Source of the DNA: Planctomycetota bacterium | Lineage (GTDB): Bacteria; Planctomycetota; UBA1135; UBA2386 | NCBI GenBank assembly: GCA_027621295.1 | Contig: JAQCBR010000016.1 | Span: 1 to 48,526 of the forward strand | DNA length: 48,526 nucleotides | Direction of reading: 5' to 3' | In this document: positions 10,088 to 16,835 of the stretch, piece after piece | Numbering within the stretch: position 1 is the first letter of the stretch | Layout: each line of letters opens with the position of its first letter | The notes under the pieces: model-generated | Databases searched by the model: none | What the model was told of the DNA's origin: nothing | The model's input: the letters and a program-made list of their open reading frames with translations, nothing else | Translations under genes and position numbers: made by a program

Positions 10088-11085
10088 CCGCGTCCAGCCC
10101 GAACACTCCCGATCTCCGCAAGGCGATCACCGGTGGCTTCATCGCCATCCTCGTGCTCGTCGGCCTCCTGCTCGGAACCGGCGCGTTCTACACCGTCGAC
10201 GCCGCCCAGCAGGCGGTGGTCCTCCAGTTCGGACGTCCGGTCGGTGACCCGGTCACGTCGCCCGGGCTGCACTTCAAGATGCCGTTCATCCAGGAGGTCC
10301 GGTTCTTCGACCGTCGGATCCAGGCGTGGGACGGCGACCCCAACCAGATCCCGACCCGGGGACGCGAGTTCATCTCGGTCGACACGACCGCGCGCTGGCG
10401 GATCGTCGACGCGCTGAAGTTCCTGCAGAGCGTCCGCGACGAACGGGGAGCTCTGTCCCGGCTCGATGACATCCTCGATTCGGTGGTGCGCGACATGGTG
10501 TCGAGCACCGACCTCGTCGAGATCGTCCGCTCGTCCGACTGGAAGGTGACGACCGCCGACCTCGAGCGTGCGGTGCTGATCGAGGAGAACGTGTCGGAGC
10601 TCACGCGCCCGATCGAGCTCGGTCGCCAGCAGCTCGAGGAGAAGATCCTCGCCGAGGCGCGGAAGGCGATGCCCCAGTACGGGATCGAGCTCGTCGACCT
10701 GCGGATCAAGCGACTCAACTACATCGAGTCGGTCCAGCAGCAGGTCTTCGACCGGATGATCTCGGAGCGTCAGCGCGTGGCCGAGCAGTTCCGCTCCGAA
10801 GGCCAGGGCGAGGCGTCCCGGATCCGGGGCGACACCTCGAAGGAGCTCGCCGAGGTCCGCTCCGAGGCCAAGCGCGCTGCGGAGGTGATCCGCGGCGAGG
10901 CCGACGCGGAGGCGACGCGGATCTACAGCGAGGCCTACAGCGCTGACCCGGAGTTCTACGCGTTCCTCCGGACGCTCCAGAGCTACCAGTCGTCGCTGGC
11001 CGGGAAGGCCACGCTCGTCCTGGGAGCGGACGGCGACTACTTCCGGTTCCTGCAGGAGGTCGGCGCCGGCGCGAAGGGGAACTAG
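10084..11085 (+). CDS. hflC: HflC, SPFH-domain membrane protease regulator
   Basis: A 333-residue partner of HflK. It has a membrane segment at about residues 15-35, then the SPFH domain (VLQFGRPVGDPVTSPGLHFKMPF). The coiled coil contains the conserved ERQRVAEQFRSEGQGEA and is followed by the HflC signature EAYSADPEFYAFLRTLQSY. A strong Shine-Dalgarno (GAGGAGG) sits inside the end of hflK, and the ATGA overlap couples translation. A perfect 7-base inverted repeat straddles the stop codon. Confidence 0.95.
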   Translation: MTASSPNTPDLRKAITGGFIAILVLVGLLLGTGAFYTVDAAQQAVVLQFGRPVGDPVTSPGLHFKMPFIQEVRFFDRRIQAWDGDPNQIPTRGREFISVDTTARWRIVDALKFLQSVRDERGALSRLDDILDSVVRDMVSSTDLVEIVRSSDWKVTTADLERAVLIEENVSELTRPIELGRQQLEEKILAEARKAMPQYGIELVDLRIKRLNYIESVQQQVFDRMISERQRVAEQFRSEGQGEASRIRGDTSKELAEVRSEAKRAAEVIRGEADAEATRIYSEAYSADPEFYAFLRTLQSYQSSLAGKATLVLGADGDYFRFLQEVGAGAKGN

Positions 11086-11092
11086 TCCCCTT
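11074..11092 (+). terminator. Inverted repeat over the hflC stop codon
   Basis: AAGGGGA and TCCCCTT form perfect 7-base arms around ACTAG, which contains the hflC stop. There is no T-run after it, so it could be a weak terminator or attenuator between hflC and the selenoprotein gene 41 bases downstream, or an mRNA-stabilising hairpin. Confidence 0.35.
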
Positions 11093-11126
11093 GTGTCGGG
11101 TGCCGGTGCGTCCCAACGTCTCCGCC

Positions 11127-11351
11127 ATGAAGGTGACGATCGAATTCTGCGTGGTTTGAAACTACCGCCCGCGGGCGTCCGGTCTGGGCGCCGCCATCGA
11201 GGATGCATTCGCGGATGCGACGGTCGAACTGAAGCCTGGAGGCCGCGGCGACTTCGTCGTGACCGTGGACGGGCGGAAGATCTTCGACAAGCGCCGGCAA
11301 GGCGACCGGTTCCCGGAAGAGTCGGAGATCCTCAGCGCGCTGAGAGGCTGA
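11127..11351 (+). CDS. SelW/Rdx-family selenoprotein, UGA read as selenocysteine
   Basis: A 74-residue protein if the in-frame TGA at 11157-11159 is decoded as selenocysteine. The N-terminus reads MKVTIEFCVV-U-NYRPRA, giving a C8-x-x-U11 redox motif. The downstream part fits the Rdx (SelW/SelT/SelH-like) thioredoxin-fold family: ATVELKPGGRGDFVVTVDGR, then KIFDKRRQGDRFPEESEIL. Family members have CxxC or CxxU at this place, about ten residues from the start. Ten codons precede the TGA and 63 sense codons follow, with family-like content throughout, so it is not a random open frame. A SECIS-like hairpin follows the UGA. No Shine-Dalgarno is visible; the gene lies 41 bases after hflC. The role is probably a small thiol/selenol redox protein. 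Standard gene callers would miss or truncate it. The selenocysteine machinery is not in the window. Confidence 0.85.
11174..11192 (+). promoter_or_regulatory. Bacterial SECIS-like hairpin
   Basis: A 7-base stem (11174-11180 with 11186-11192, including one U-G pair) closes a GGUCU loop at 11181-11185. The loop begins 21 bases after the UGA, within the 16-37 base range usual for bacterial SECIS elements. GGUCU is the same apical loop found in the E. coli fdhF element bound by SelB. It is part of the coding sequence. The function is inferred from position and loop. Confidence 0.75.
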
Positions 11352-11364
11352 GAGGCTGAGAGGC
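11341..11364 (+). repeat. Three tandem copies of TGAGAGGC at a stop codon
   Basis: Three perfect 8-base units. The middle unit supplies the TGA stop of the selenoprotein gene (11349-11351). Because the unit length is not a multiple of three, TGA occurs in all three frames across the array. It could be a replication-slippage product. Confidence 0.8.
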
Positions 11365-11438
11365 GGGGGCCGAGGCGGCCGATCTCGTGTCGCCGCCCCG
11401 CCGCGCTTCCGCTGCCCGTTCGCGACGGACGCTGCGGC

Positions 11439-12116
11439 TCAGCTGGAACCACCGGCCGGCACGACCGAAGCCGCCTCGGCGAGCACGTGCGCGGCCTGTC
11501 GAGCAGGCATTTCGATCGCGTCCGGCGCCGCGAGGAGCTGAGAGGTGTCGACAATTCCGGCGACGAGCAGGGTGCGGGCGACCGACCGGGGGAGATGGGG
11601 GAGCGCGGTGATCGGAAACAGACCCGACTCCTCGATGGCTCGCTCGAGCCCTCCCTCTTCAGGCTCTCCCCAACCGAGCAGTTGGATGCCCATGCCGCGG
11701 GCGAACGTCCGCGCATCAGCGGTGAATCGCGCGTTGGTGACGAGCCATGTCTGGTTCGGACCGTCGCCGACCGCGTCGAGATCGACTGCTCGTCCGTAGG
11801 CGGCCAGCGCGACGGGGAGCGCGATCGGGGAGCGCGGCTTCGTGCGCAGCTTGCACTCGCAGAACAGCACCCGTCCGGGTCGTTCGGCGAGGACGTCGAT
11901 CTCGTGCTCGACGAGCCTGCCGCGTCGCCTCGCGCTGATCGTCGTCCGGAATCCATCTGCCGAGAGGAGTCGGGCGACGAGGATCTCGAATGGTCTGCCA
12001 ACGGGCCCGAGCCGGCGCAGCCCCTCCTCCAGACCCGCCCGCACCGCGGCGGCCGGGTCGCGCTGGGCCGGGGGGCGGTGCGCTCCCCGAACGCCTTCCC
12101 GTTCCGTCGCTGGCAC
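11439..12116 (-). CDS. Mrr-like restriction endonuclease-fold protein
   Basis: About 225 residues from a GTG at 12116. It contains a PD-(D/E)xK nuclease core: RPFEILVARLL, EHEIDVLAE (catalytic Asp) and VLFCECKL (ExK), then WLVTNARFT and LLGWGEPEEGGLERAIEESG. This matches a family in which an ATP-cone domain precedes an Mrr-type nuclease domain. Here only about 20 residues precede the nuclease part, so the ATP-cone is missing or too diverged to see. The frame is open upstream to 12809, but beyond 12116 it is antisense to the MarR gene and not protein-like. It probably acts on DNA or RNA. It is divergent from marR. Confidence 0.75.
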   Translation of the reverse strand: MPATEREGVRGAHRPPAQRDPAAAVRAGLEEGLRRLGPVGRPFEILVARLLSADGFRTTISARRRGRLVEHEIDVLAERPGRVLFCECKLRTKPRSPIALPVALAAYGRAVDLDAVGDGPNQTWLVTNARFTADARTFARGMGIQLLGWGEPEEGGLERAIEESGLFPITALPHLPRSVARTLLVAGIVDTSQLLAAPDAIEMPARQAAHVLAEAASVVPAGGSS

Positions 12117-12250
12117 GGACGCTCTACGACCATCCAAGGCAGCCTCCTCCGAGGTTACGGCCGACCGTACGAAATTCGGCGTCAGCCCCCGATCCGTTTG
12201 CGGCCGACCCCTCTCCCCGCCCAGCTGTGCCGGCTGCCGGGACATTTGTT

Positions 12251-12296
12251 GGAGAAACACCGGAAAAGCGCTGCTGGTTTCGACGCTGGGAGAAAC
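12251..12296 (+). promoter_or_regulatory. Direct repeats GGAGAAAC upstream of the MarR gene
   Basis: GGAGAAAC occurs at 12251-12258 and 12289-12296, 38 bases apart, in the 240-base divergent region between the nuclease and MarR genes. The region is less GC-rich than its surroundings. It is a possible autoregulation site for the MarR protein, but no clear palindrome is seen. Confidence 0.25.
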
Positions 12297-12356
12297 GTCC
12301 GCCGGGTTGCCCGGCACGTCGCACCACACCGGTCTGGTCCCGATTCGAACCACCCT

Positions 12357-12845
12357 ATGAGTTCCACCCTCGAAGCCCCGGTCTCCCAGGACTCTGCGTC
12401 CGGGAATACTGCACCGACCCAAGCGCTGATGGGGCTCCTCCGCGCGGCGTCGTCCTGCGAGGAGATGATCGACCGGGTGCTGAAGCGGGAAGGGCTGTCC
12501 CGGCCCCAGTTCAACGTCCTTCGGGTTCTCGGGGAGGCCGACGACAAGGGGCTCCCCTGCCTCGAGATCGGCGCCCGCATGATCACCCGCGTTCCGGACG
12601 TCACGCGCCTCGTCGATCGGCTGGTCGACCAGGGCTACGTCTGCCGGGAGCGTTCGGTGTCCGACCGTCGGGTCGTCCGCGTCCGCCTGCTCTCGAAGGG
12701 GCAGGTGGTCCTCGGCCGGGTCCAGCCGGTCGTCGACGACGCGGTGGGCCGGACCCTCGGGCACCTCGGCGAGGATCGACTGCAGGAGTTGACCGCGCTG
12801 CTCGACCACGCGCGTAGCCTCGTCGAAGACAGCCGGGTCGCCTGA
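12357..12845 (+). CDS. MarR-family transcriptional regulator
   Basis: A 162-residue protein. The winged helix-turn-helix lies at about residues 45-115, with LSRPQFNVLRVLGEA, a recognition segment around DVTRLVDRLVDQGYV and the wing RSVSDRRVVRVRLLSKG. The flanking helices are those used for dimerisation. MarR proteins usually repress their own or a neighbouring gene and are released by small ligands or oxidation. Here the divergent nuclease gene is the nearest candidate target. There is no Shine-Dalgarno. A strong hairpin follows the stop. Confidence 0.9.
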   Translation: MSSTLEAPVSQDSASGNTAPTQALMGLLRAASSCEEMIDRVLKREGLSRPQFNVLRVLGEADDKGLPCLEIGARMITRVPDVTRLVDRLVDQGYVCRERSVSDRRVVRVRLLSKGQVVLGRVQPVVDDAVGRTLGHLGEDRLQELTALLDHARSLVEDSRVA

Positions 12846-12851
12846 CCCGTT

Positions 12852-12883
12852 GCAGCGGACCGCGCCTGCGGCCGGTCCGCTGC
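12852..12883 (+). terminator. Strong GC hairpin after the MarR gene
   Basis: GCAGCGGACCG (12852-12862) pairs perfectly with CGGTCCGCTGC (12873-12883), an 11-base stem with a 10-base loop starting 7 bases after the stop codon. There is no T-run, as is common for terminator-like hairpins in very GC-rich genomes. Confidence 0.6.
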
Positions 12884-12938
12884 CAGCTCAGGGGCAGCGA
12901 TGCTGCCTGGGCAGAGCCCGCGACTTGGTTCCGACGGC

Positions 12939-12944
12939 TACGCT
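12939..12944 (+). promoter_or_regulatory. TANNNT -10-like element that decides the RluA start
   Basis: TACGCT lies 9 bases before the TTG at 12954 and 12 before the GTG at 12957, both in frame with the pseudouridine synthase. The ATG at 12900 would lie upstream of this promoter and add 19 residues without family resemblance. Confidence 0.4.
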
Positions 12945-12956
12945 GCGCCCACCTTG

Positions 12957-13931
12957 GTGCGCCCGGATTACCTGACCCTGACGACGCGCGTGCCTGCCGA
13001 CGCCGTGTCGGTGCCCCTGGTCGACTACCTCGCCCGTCGGTTCCGCTACCACGATCGGGATGCGTGGCTGGCGCTCGTCGCCGAGGGACGGGTTCGCGTC
13101 AACGGTGCGTGCGTCGCGCCGGACCGGCCGTTGGAGCGGGGCGAACAGATCGCCTACGACCGGCCGTCGACCGAGCCAGAGGTCCCGACCGACGTCCGCG
13201 TCATCCATGACGCACACGATGTCGTCGTCGTCGACAAGCCGGCGGGGCTCCCGGTGCACGGCGACGGGACCTTCATCACCAGGACCGTCGTCGGCGTCCT
13301 CGCGCGCCGCCTCGGGACCCGCCTGCGTCCTGTCCAACGTCTCGATCGGGAGACCAGCGGCCTCTGTGTCCTGGCGCGGACCAAGGTCGCCGCGCGCAGG
13401 CTCCAGGTGGCGATGGGCAGCGCGCATGCCGTCAAGGAGTACGACGCGCTCGGCGCAGGCGTTGCGGACTTCGAATCCCGGGCGGTGGACCTGCCGATCG
13501 GGCGTGCTGCGTCCAGCACCGTCTCGATCCGACGGGGCGTGGTTCCCGCCGAGGCGGACGGGGCGCAGGAAGCGCGGACCGATGTGCGCGTCCACGCGCG
13601 GGGTCTCGACCGGACGTGGTTCCGCTGCACCCTCGCGACGGGTCGCACCCATCAGATCAGGGTCCACCTCGAGGCCCTCGGTCACCCGCTCCTCGGGGAC
13701 AAGCTGTACGGCCGTTCCGACGAGGAATTCCTGCAGTTCGTGCGCGCCATGAAGGCCGGGCAGTCTCCCGACGCGTTCTGCGACGGCACGGGCGCCCGCC
13801 GCCAGATGCTGCACGCGCGGTCGCTGGTTCTTCCGGCGCCGGGGTCCGAGGACCTGCTCCGCTTCGAGGTCGAGCCGCCGGACGACTTCCTGGCGCTCGC
13901 TCCAGGGGGCGGCTCCCGGCCCACCGTGTGA
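12957..13931 (+). CDS. RluA/RluD-family 23S rRNA or tRNA pseudouridine synthase
   Basis: A 324-residue protein from GTG at 12957 (TTG at 12954 or ATG at 12900 are alternatives). It has an N-terminal S4 RNA-binding domain (about residues 18-70, LVAEGRVRVNG) and a catalytic domain with the RLDRETSGL motif, catalytic Asp at residue 130. VVVVDKPAGLPVH and TGRTHQIRVHLEALGHPLLGD are further hallmarks. It converts uridine to pseudouridine in structured RNA; the target within the RluA/C/D group cannot be told from sequence. A roughly 25-residue segment with GAQEARTDVRVH splits the middle, a common length variation. Confidence 0.92.
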   Translation: MRPDYLTLTTRVPADAVSVPLVDYLARRFRYHDRDAWLALVAEGRVRVNGACVAPDRPLERGEQIAYDRPSTEPEVPTDVRVIHDAHDVVVVDKPAGLPVHGDGTFITRTVVGVLARRLGTRLRPVQRLDRETSGLCVLARTKVAARRLQVAMGSAHAVKEYDALGAGVADFESRAVDLPIGRAASSTVSIRRGVVPAEADGAQEARTDVRVHARGLDRTWFRCTLATGRTHQIRVHLEALGHPLLGDKLYGRSDEEFLQFVRAMKAGQSPDAFCDGTGARRQMLHARSLVLPAPGSEDLLRFEVEPPDDFLALAPGGGSRPTV

Positions 13932-13987
13932 GAGCCGCAGCGTCGCGTCCCGAGGCCAGGGGGTCGCGCCTGCATGGTGTGGACGGA

Positions 13988-13993
13988 TACCAT
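13988..13993 (+). promoter_or_regulatory. TANNNT -10-like element
   Basis: TACCAT lies 6 bases before the GTG at 14000, with only a run of C between them. It favours that GTG as the start of the SirB1-like gene. Confidence 0.4.
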
Positions 13994-13999
13994 CCCCCC

Positions 14000-14680
14000 G
14001 TGCCTGCCCCGGTCCCGGTCCACTGTCATCCTGAAGCCTGGTCCCTGCTGCAGAGCCAGCTGGTGCGGATCGAGACGACGGAGGGCTTGCTCGGCGGAGC
14101 GCTGGCGCTGGCGCTCCATGCGGAGCCGTCGCTGGCTCCGGAGCGTGTCGAGGTCGAGCTCGATCGTCTGACCGAGTCGATCCGGGCGCGGCTCCACAGC
14201 GACGACCCGCGGGCCGCCGTCGCGCACGCCCACGCGGTGCTGTTCGACGAACTCGGGTTCCGCGGCGATGTGGACGACTACTACGACCCGGCGAACAGCT
14301 CGCTGTCCCAGGTCCTCGCGCGGAAGCGCGGTCTGCCGATCACGCTCTGCCTGCTCTACAAGCTCGTGGTCGAGCCTCTCGGGCTCGAGGTCGACGGGCT
14401 GAACGCTCCCGGGCACTTCCTGGTCGCCGTCCGCGGACCCGCACCGTTCGGTCGGATGATCGTCGACCCGTTCGCGGGCGGTCGCGCGCTCGGCAACCAA
14501 GAGGCGCTCGAGCGGGTGCGCGAGATCTCCGGCACTGCGTTCGAGGGGCCACTCCCGGTCGCGACGCACCGCCAGTGGCTCCAGCGAATGCTGCGGAACC
14601 TCGTCGGCTCCTACGGCGCGCGCAACCAGCAGGAAGACCGGGCGGCGATGGAAGAGCTGCTCGCGCTGCTCGGCTCGTGA
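14000..14680 (+). CDS. SirB1/transglutaminase-like protein with an intact Cys-His-Asp set
   Basis: A 226-residue protein of the SirB1 family (Transglut_core2). Conserved segments are NSSLSQVLARKRGLPITL, LYKLVVEPLGLEVDGLNAPGHF, MIVDPFAGGR and the C-terminal RMLRNLVGSYGARNQ. Possible catalytic residues are C117 in PITLCLLY, H139 in PGHFL and D156 in IVDPF. Many SirB1 relatives have Ser at the first position, so this copy could be an active thiol enzyme. Its substrate is unknown. An in-frame GTG at 13979 is an alternative start. It converges with the barrel lipoprotein gene. Confidence 0.85.
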   Translation: MPAPVPVHCHPEAWSLLQSQLVRIETTEGLLGGALALALHAEPSLAPERVEVELDRLTESIRARLHSDDPRAAVAHAHAVLFDELGFRGDVDDYYDPANSSLSQVLARKRGLPITLCLLYKLVVEPLGLEVDGLNAPGHFLVAVRGPAPFGRMIVDPFAGGRALGNQEALERVREISGTAFEGPLPVATHRQWLQRMLRNLVGSYGARNQQEDRAAMEELLALLGS

Positions 14681-14723
14681 GGCTTCGGGGCGTCGAGAGG
14701 CTCGGGCGCTCCCGGTCTCCCGA

Positions 14724-15566
14724 TCAGAACCGGAACTCGAGGCCGAGCAGGTAGCCGGCCAGATCGAACGCTGCGTCGTAGCGGAGGCCTGACGCCCGGC
14801 CGGTCATCTGCAGCTCCGACCACCGGTATCCGGCGAGGAGATCGATGTCCTGGGCTTCGAACGCGTAGCGGAACAGGACCTCGAGGTCGCTGACGTTGCC
14901 GTCGAAGTCGCCGCCGAACGCGAGGTCCGGGCTGTAGTCCCAGTCGATCTGTGCGGAGAACTCGCGCCAGTCCGCCCTCGCCCGGAGCGAGAGGTAGGCG
15001 ACGCCGCCGTCCGAGAACTTGAAGCTCTGGGACGCGGGTCCGCTGTTGGCCTCGAAGACCTTGAAGCGTCCCTCGCGGTGGACCAGCGAACCGCCTGCCC
15101 CGACGCGGACGCGGACGTAGTTGTCGTCGTCGAGGTCGTACTCACGGTCGAGGAACCCGGCGATGTAGGACAGCCGCATCTCGTCCATCACGAACTCGGA
15201 CGAGACCTCCATGCCGGTCGGCAGCGTGCCGTAGTCGCTGGTCAGGATCCCGGTCGTCGTGTCGTCGAGGTCGACCTTCTGGTACTCGATCTCGATGCCC
15301 TCGAAGCCGTTCCCCACCGCGAGCACGCCGCCGTAGTCGTCGTCTCTCCGGCTCATGCCGAGCGTCTCGAGATCCTGCTTGGCGTTCTCGACGACGCGCC
15401 CGTTGTCGATCGACTGGGTCCGCGCCGAGCCCTTCGGCTTGTAGAGGTAGTAGCGGGGCGAGAGCGTGACCTCGGGATCGGTCAGGCCGGGGACCGAGGT
15501 GCAGGCGGTCAGGAAGAGCGCCGCGCACGCGAGCGCGAGACAGCGAAAGAGCGGAGAGGGAGCCAC
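14724..15566 (-). CDS. Lipoprotein with a putative outer-membrane beta-barrel
   Basis: A 280-residue protein starting at GTG 15566. The signal peptide ends in LTAC with Cys22. The mature part has many alternating strands rich in aromatic and acidic residues (YVRVRVGAGG, VAYLSLRARADW, EFSAQIDWDYS) and ends in LLGLEFRF. A terminal Phe after alternating hydrophobic positions is the usual outer-membrane barrel C-terminus. A lipidated N-terminus together with a barrel is less usual. There is no close family recognition. TATCCT sits 8 bases before the GTG. Confidence 0.7.
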   Translation of the reverse strand: MAPSPLFRCLALACAALFLTACTSVPGLTDPEVTLSPRYYLYKPKGSARTQSIDNGRVVENAKQDLETLGMSRRDDDYGGVLAVGNGFEGIEIEYQKVDLDDTTTGILTSDYGTLPTGMEVSSEFVMDEMRLSYIAGFLDREYDLDDDNYVRVRVGAGGSLVHREGRFKVFEANSGPASQSFKFSDGGVAYLSLRARADWREFSAQIDWDYSPDLAFGGDFDGNVSDLEVLFRYAFEAQDIDLLAGYRWSELQMTGRASGLRYDAAFDLAGYLLGLEFRF

Positions 15567-15574
15567 GGCGCGCG

Positions 15575-15580
15575 AGGATA
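15575..15580 (-). promoter_or_regulatory. TANNNT -10-like element (minus strand)
   Basis: TATCCT on the minus strand, 8 bases before the GTG at 15566. With the plus-strand element at 15602-15607 it makes a compact divergent promoter pair of 33 bases. Confidence 0.45.
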
Positions 15581-15601
15581 CGAACTCCGCCCGGGTCCGG
15601 C

Positions 15602-15607
15602 TATGTT
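15602..15607 (+). promoter_or_regulatory. TANNNT -10-like element
   Basis: TATGTT lies 12 bases before the ATG at 15620. The spacer has no Shine-Dalgarno sequence. Confidence 0.45.
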
Positions 15608-15619
15608 CGGCGGCCCACC

Positions 15620-16333
15620 ATGGCGCAGACCCAGCTCGAGCCCTTCCTCGTCCGCGACTTCCTCGCCTACGAGCGGCATCGGCAGGACGACCCCGAGTAC
15701 AACGCGCTGCGCCTGTCCGTCCGGCGCAAGCTGAAGTCGATCGTCGACGACGTGAAGAAACGGGCCAAGGAGCTCGGCCACGACATGTCGTCGCAGGCGG
15801 GGATCCACCATCCCTACTCGTTCAACAGCTTCCGCGTCCGCGAGCAGCGGGCCTACCTCTGCCGCTCGGACAAGGAGCGGAAGAAGCTGGCGAAGTTCTT
15901 CGGCGAGGCGCTCGGGAAGGACGCCGAGACGCACTACATCCAGACCGTCCTCGAGGCCTGCGTCGACGACCAGGTCGTCGAGGCGGCGCTGCGCATCCAT
16001 CCGCAGGCGTGGTGGGACGGCGAGAACCTGAAGAAGCGCCTGCTCGGCAGCGAGGACGCGATGGTCGAGTGGTGCACGATGCTGAAGGCGCTGCCGGTCG
16101 GCTTCGCGCTGCGGATGCACGACTGGAAGAAGCTCTACTGGGCCCGCTCCGCGAACTCGCAGGAGATGCGGGAGTACTTCGAGACCTACACGCCGGGTGA
16201 GCACTGGCTCCACCTGGTGCGAGAGCTCCCGAAGGAGGATGCGGTAGAGATGGGGGACGAGGCGCCCGAGTGGGTCGCGACCTCGCTGTGTTCGCTCCTC
16301 CCGATCTGGCGCTCGATCCTGTGGATGCCGTGA
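15620..16333 (+). CDS. Conserved-looking hypothetical protein, soluble
   Basis: A 237-residue protein without signal peptide or membrane segment. The N-terminal third is basic and helical (RLSVRRKLKSIVDDVKKRAK). The middle has HPYSFNSFRVREQRAYLCRSDKERKKLAKFF-like character and the C-terminus is Trp-rich (HPQAWWDGENL, HDWKKLYWARS, EHWLHL, LPIWRSILWMP). Nothing resembles a known catalytic motif. Codon use matches its neighbours, so it is a real gene. I do not recognise the family. It is divergent from the barrel lipoprotein and convergent with the small membrane protein. Confidence 0.8.
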   Translation: MAQTQLEPFLVRDFLAYERHRQDDPEYNALRLSVRRKLKSIVDDVKKRAKELGHDMSSQAGIHHPYSFNSFRVREQRAYLCRSDKERKKLAKFFGEALGKDAETHYIQTVLEACVDDQVVEAALRIHPQAWWDGENLKKRLLGSEDAMVEWCTMLKALPVGFALRMHDWKKLYWARSANSQEMREYFETYTPGEHWLHLVRELPKEDAVEMGDEAPEWVATSLCSLLPIWRSILWMP

Positions 16334-16374
16334 CCCCGACGCTCTGCCGTTCGTCCCCCCGGCCAGAGCGGGCG

Positions 16375-16782
16375 TCAGGGAGCTGTGGGCAGCGTGAAGA
16401 TCAGCGCCGGCAGCGCCAGGTAGGAGCCGAGCACGAAGCCCCAGACGCGGAGTGAACGGACCTTGGCGAGGGCGTCCACGTAGCCGGGCACGACCGCCCA
16501 CGCGGTATCGAACATGCCGTGGGCGAGTGAACCGAAGCCGGTCTCCCGCCCGGTGACCACGCGCGCTGCGATCGCGATCGGGCCCAGGACCGCCAGGAGC
16601 ACCGTGCTGACGATCCCCATCGCGGAGGCCATCACCGCGGGCAGGAACGCGAACACCGCACACCCGAGCGTGAGCACGCCGATCGTGCGTCGGGGGTCGT
16701 CCGCGACGCCGTGTGCGAGGGCGAACCAGAGCCCGATCGTCAGGACAGCCGTCGGAGCGAGGTTCAGGATGCGAGCGCCCAC
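16375..16782 (-). CDS. Small four-helix membrane protein
   Basis: A 135-residue protein from a GTG at 16782, chosen because AAGGAG sits about 6 bases upstream. Four hydrophobic segments are visible: LNLAPTAVLTIGLWFALAHG, IGVLTLGCAVFAFLPAVMA, IVSTVLLAVLGPIAIAA, and VWGFVLGSYLALPALIFTL at the end. The family is not recognised. It is the last gene of the minus-strand run that begins at 20367, 53 bases after the pseudo-peptidase gene. Confidence 0.75.
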   Translation of the reverse strand: MGARILNLAPTAVLTIGLWFALAHGVADDPRRTIGVLTLGCAVFAFLPAVMASAMGIVSTVLLAVLGPIAIAARVVTGRETGFGSLAHGMFDTAWAVVPGYVDALAKVRSLRVWGFVLGSYLALPALIFTLPTAP

Positions 16783-16835
16783 GGGCGCTCCTTCGACGGC
16801 CGCCGCTCGCCGGACGCGCGCCGCGGTCCTCTGAC

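Noticed and set aside
11093..11359. An 88-codon open frame overlapping the selenoprotein region
   Set aside because: It is in a different frame, Arg/Gly-rich without any motif, and disagrees with the Rdx-like coding frame.
12338..12357. GATTCGAACCACC, which looks like the T-loop end of a tRNA on the minus strand
   Set aside because: The five bases on each side of the TTCGAAT loop do not pair, and no acceptor or anticodon arm can be built around it.
12117..12809. Long N-terminal extension of the nuclease frame on the minus strand
   Set aside because: It runs antisense to the MarR gene and its sequence has shadow-frame composition; no ATP-cone can be read in it.
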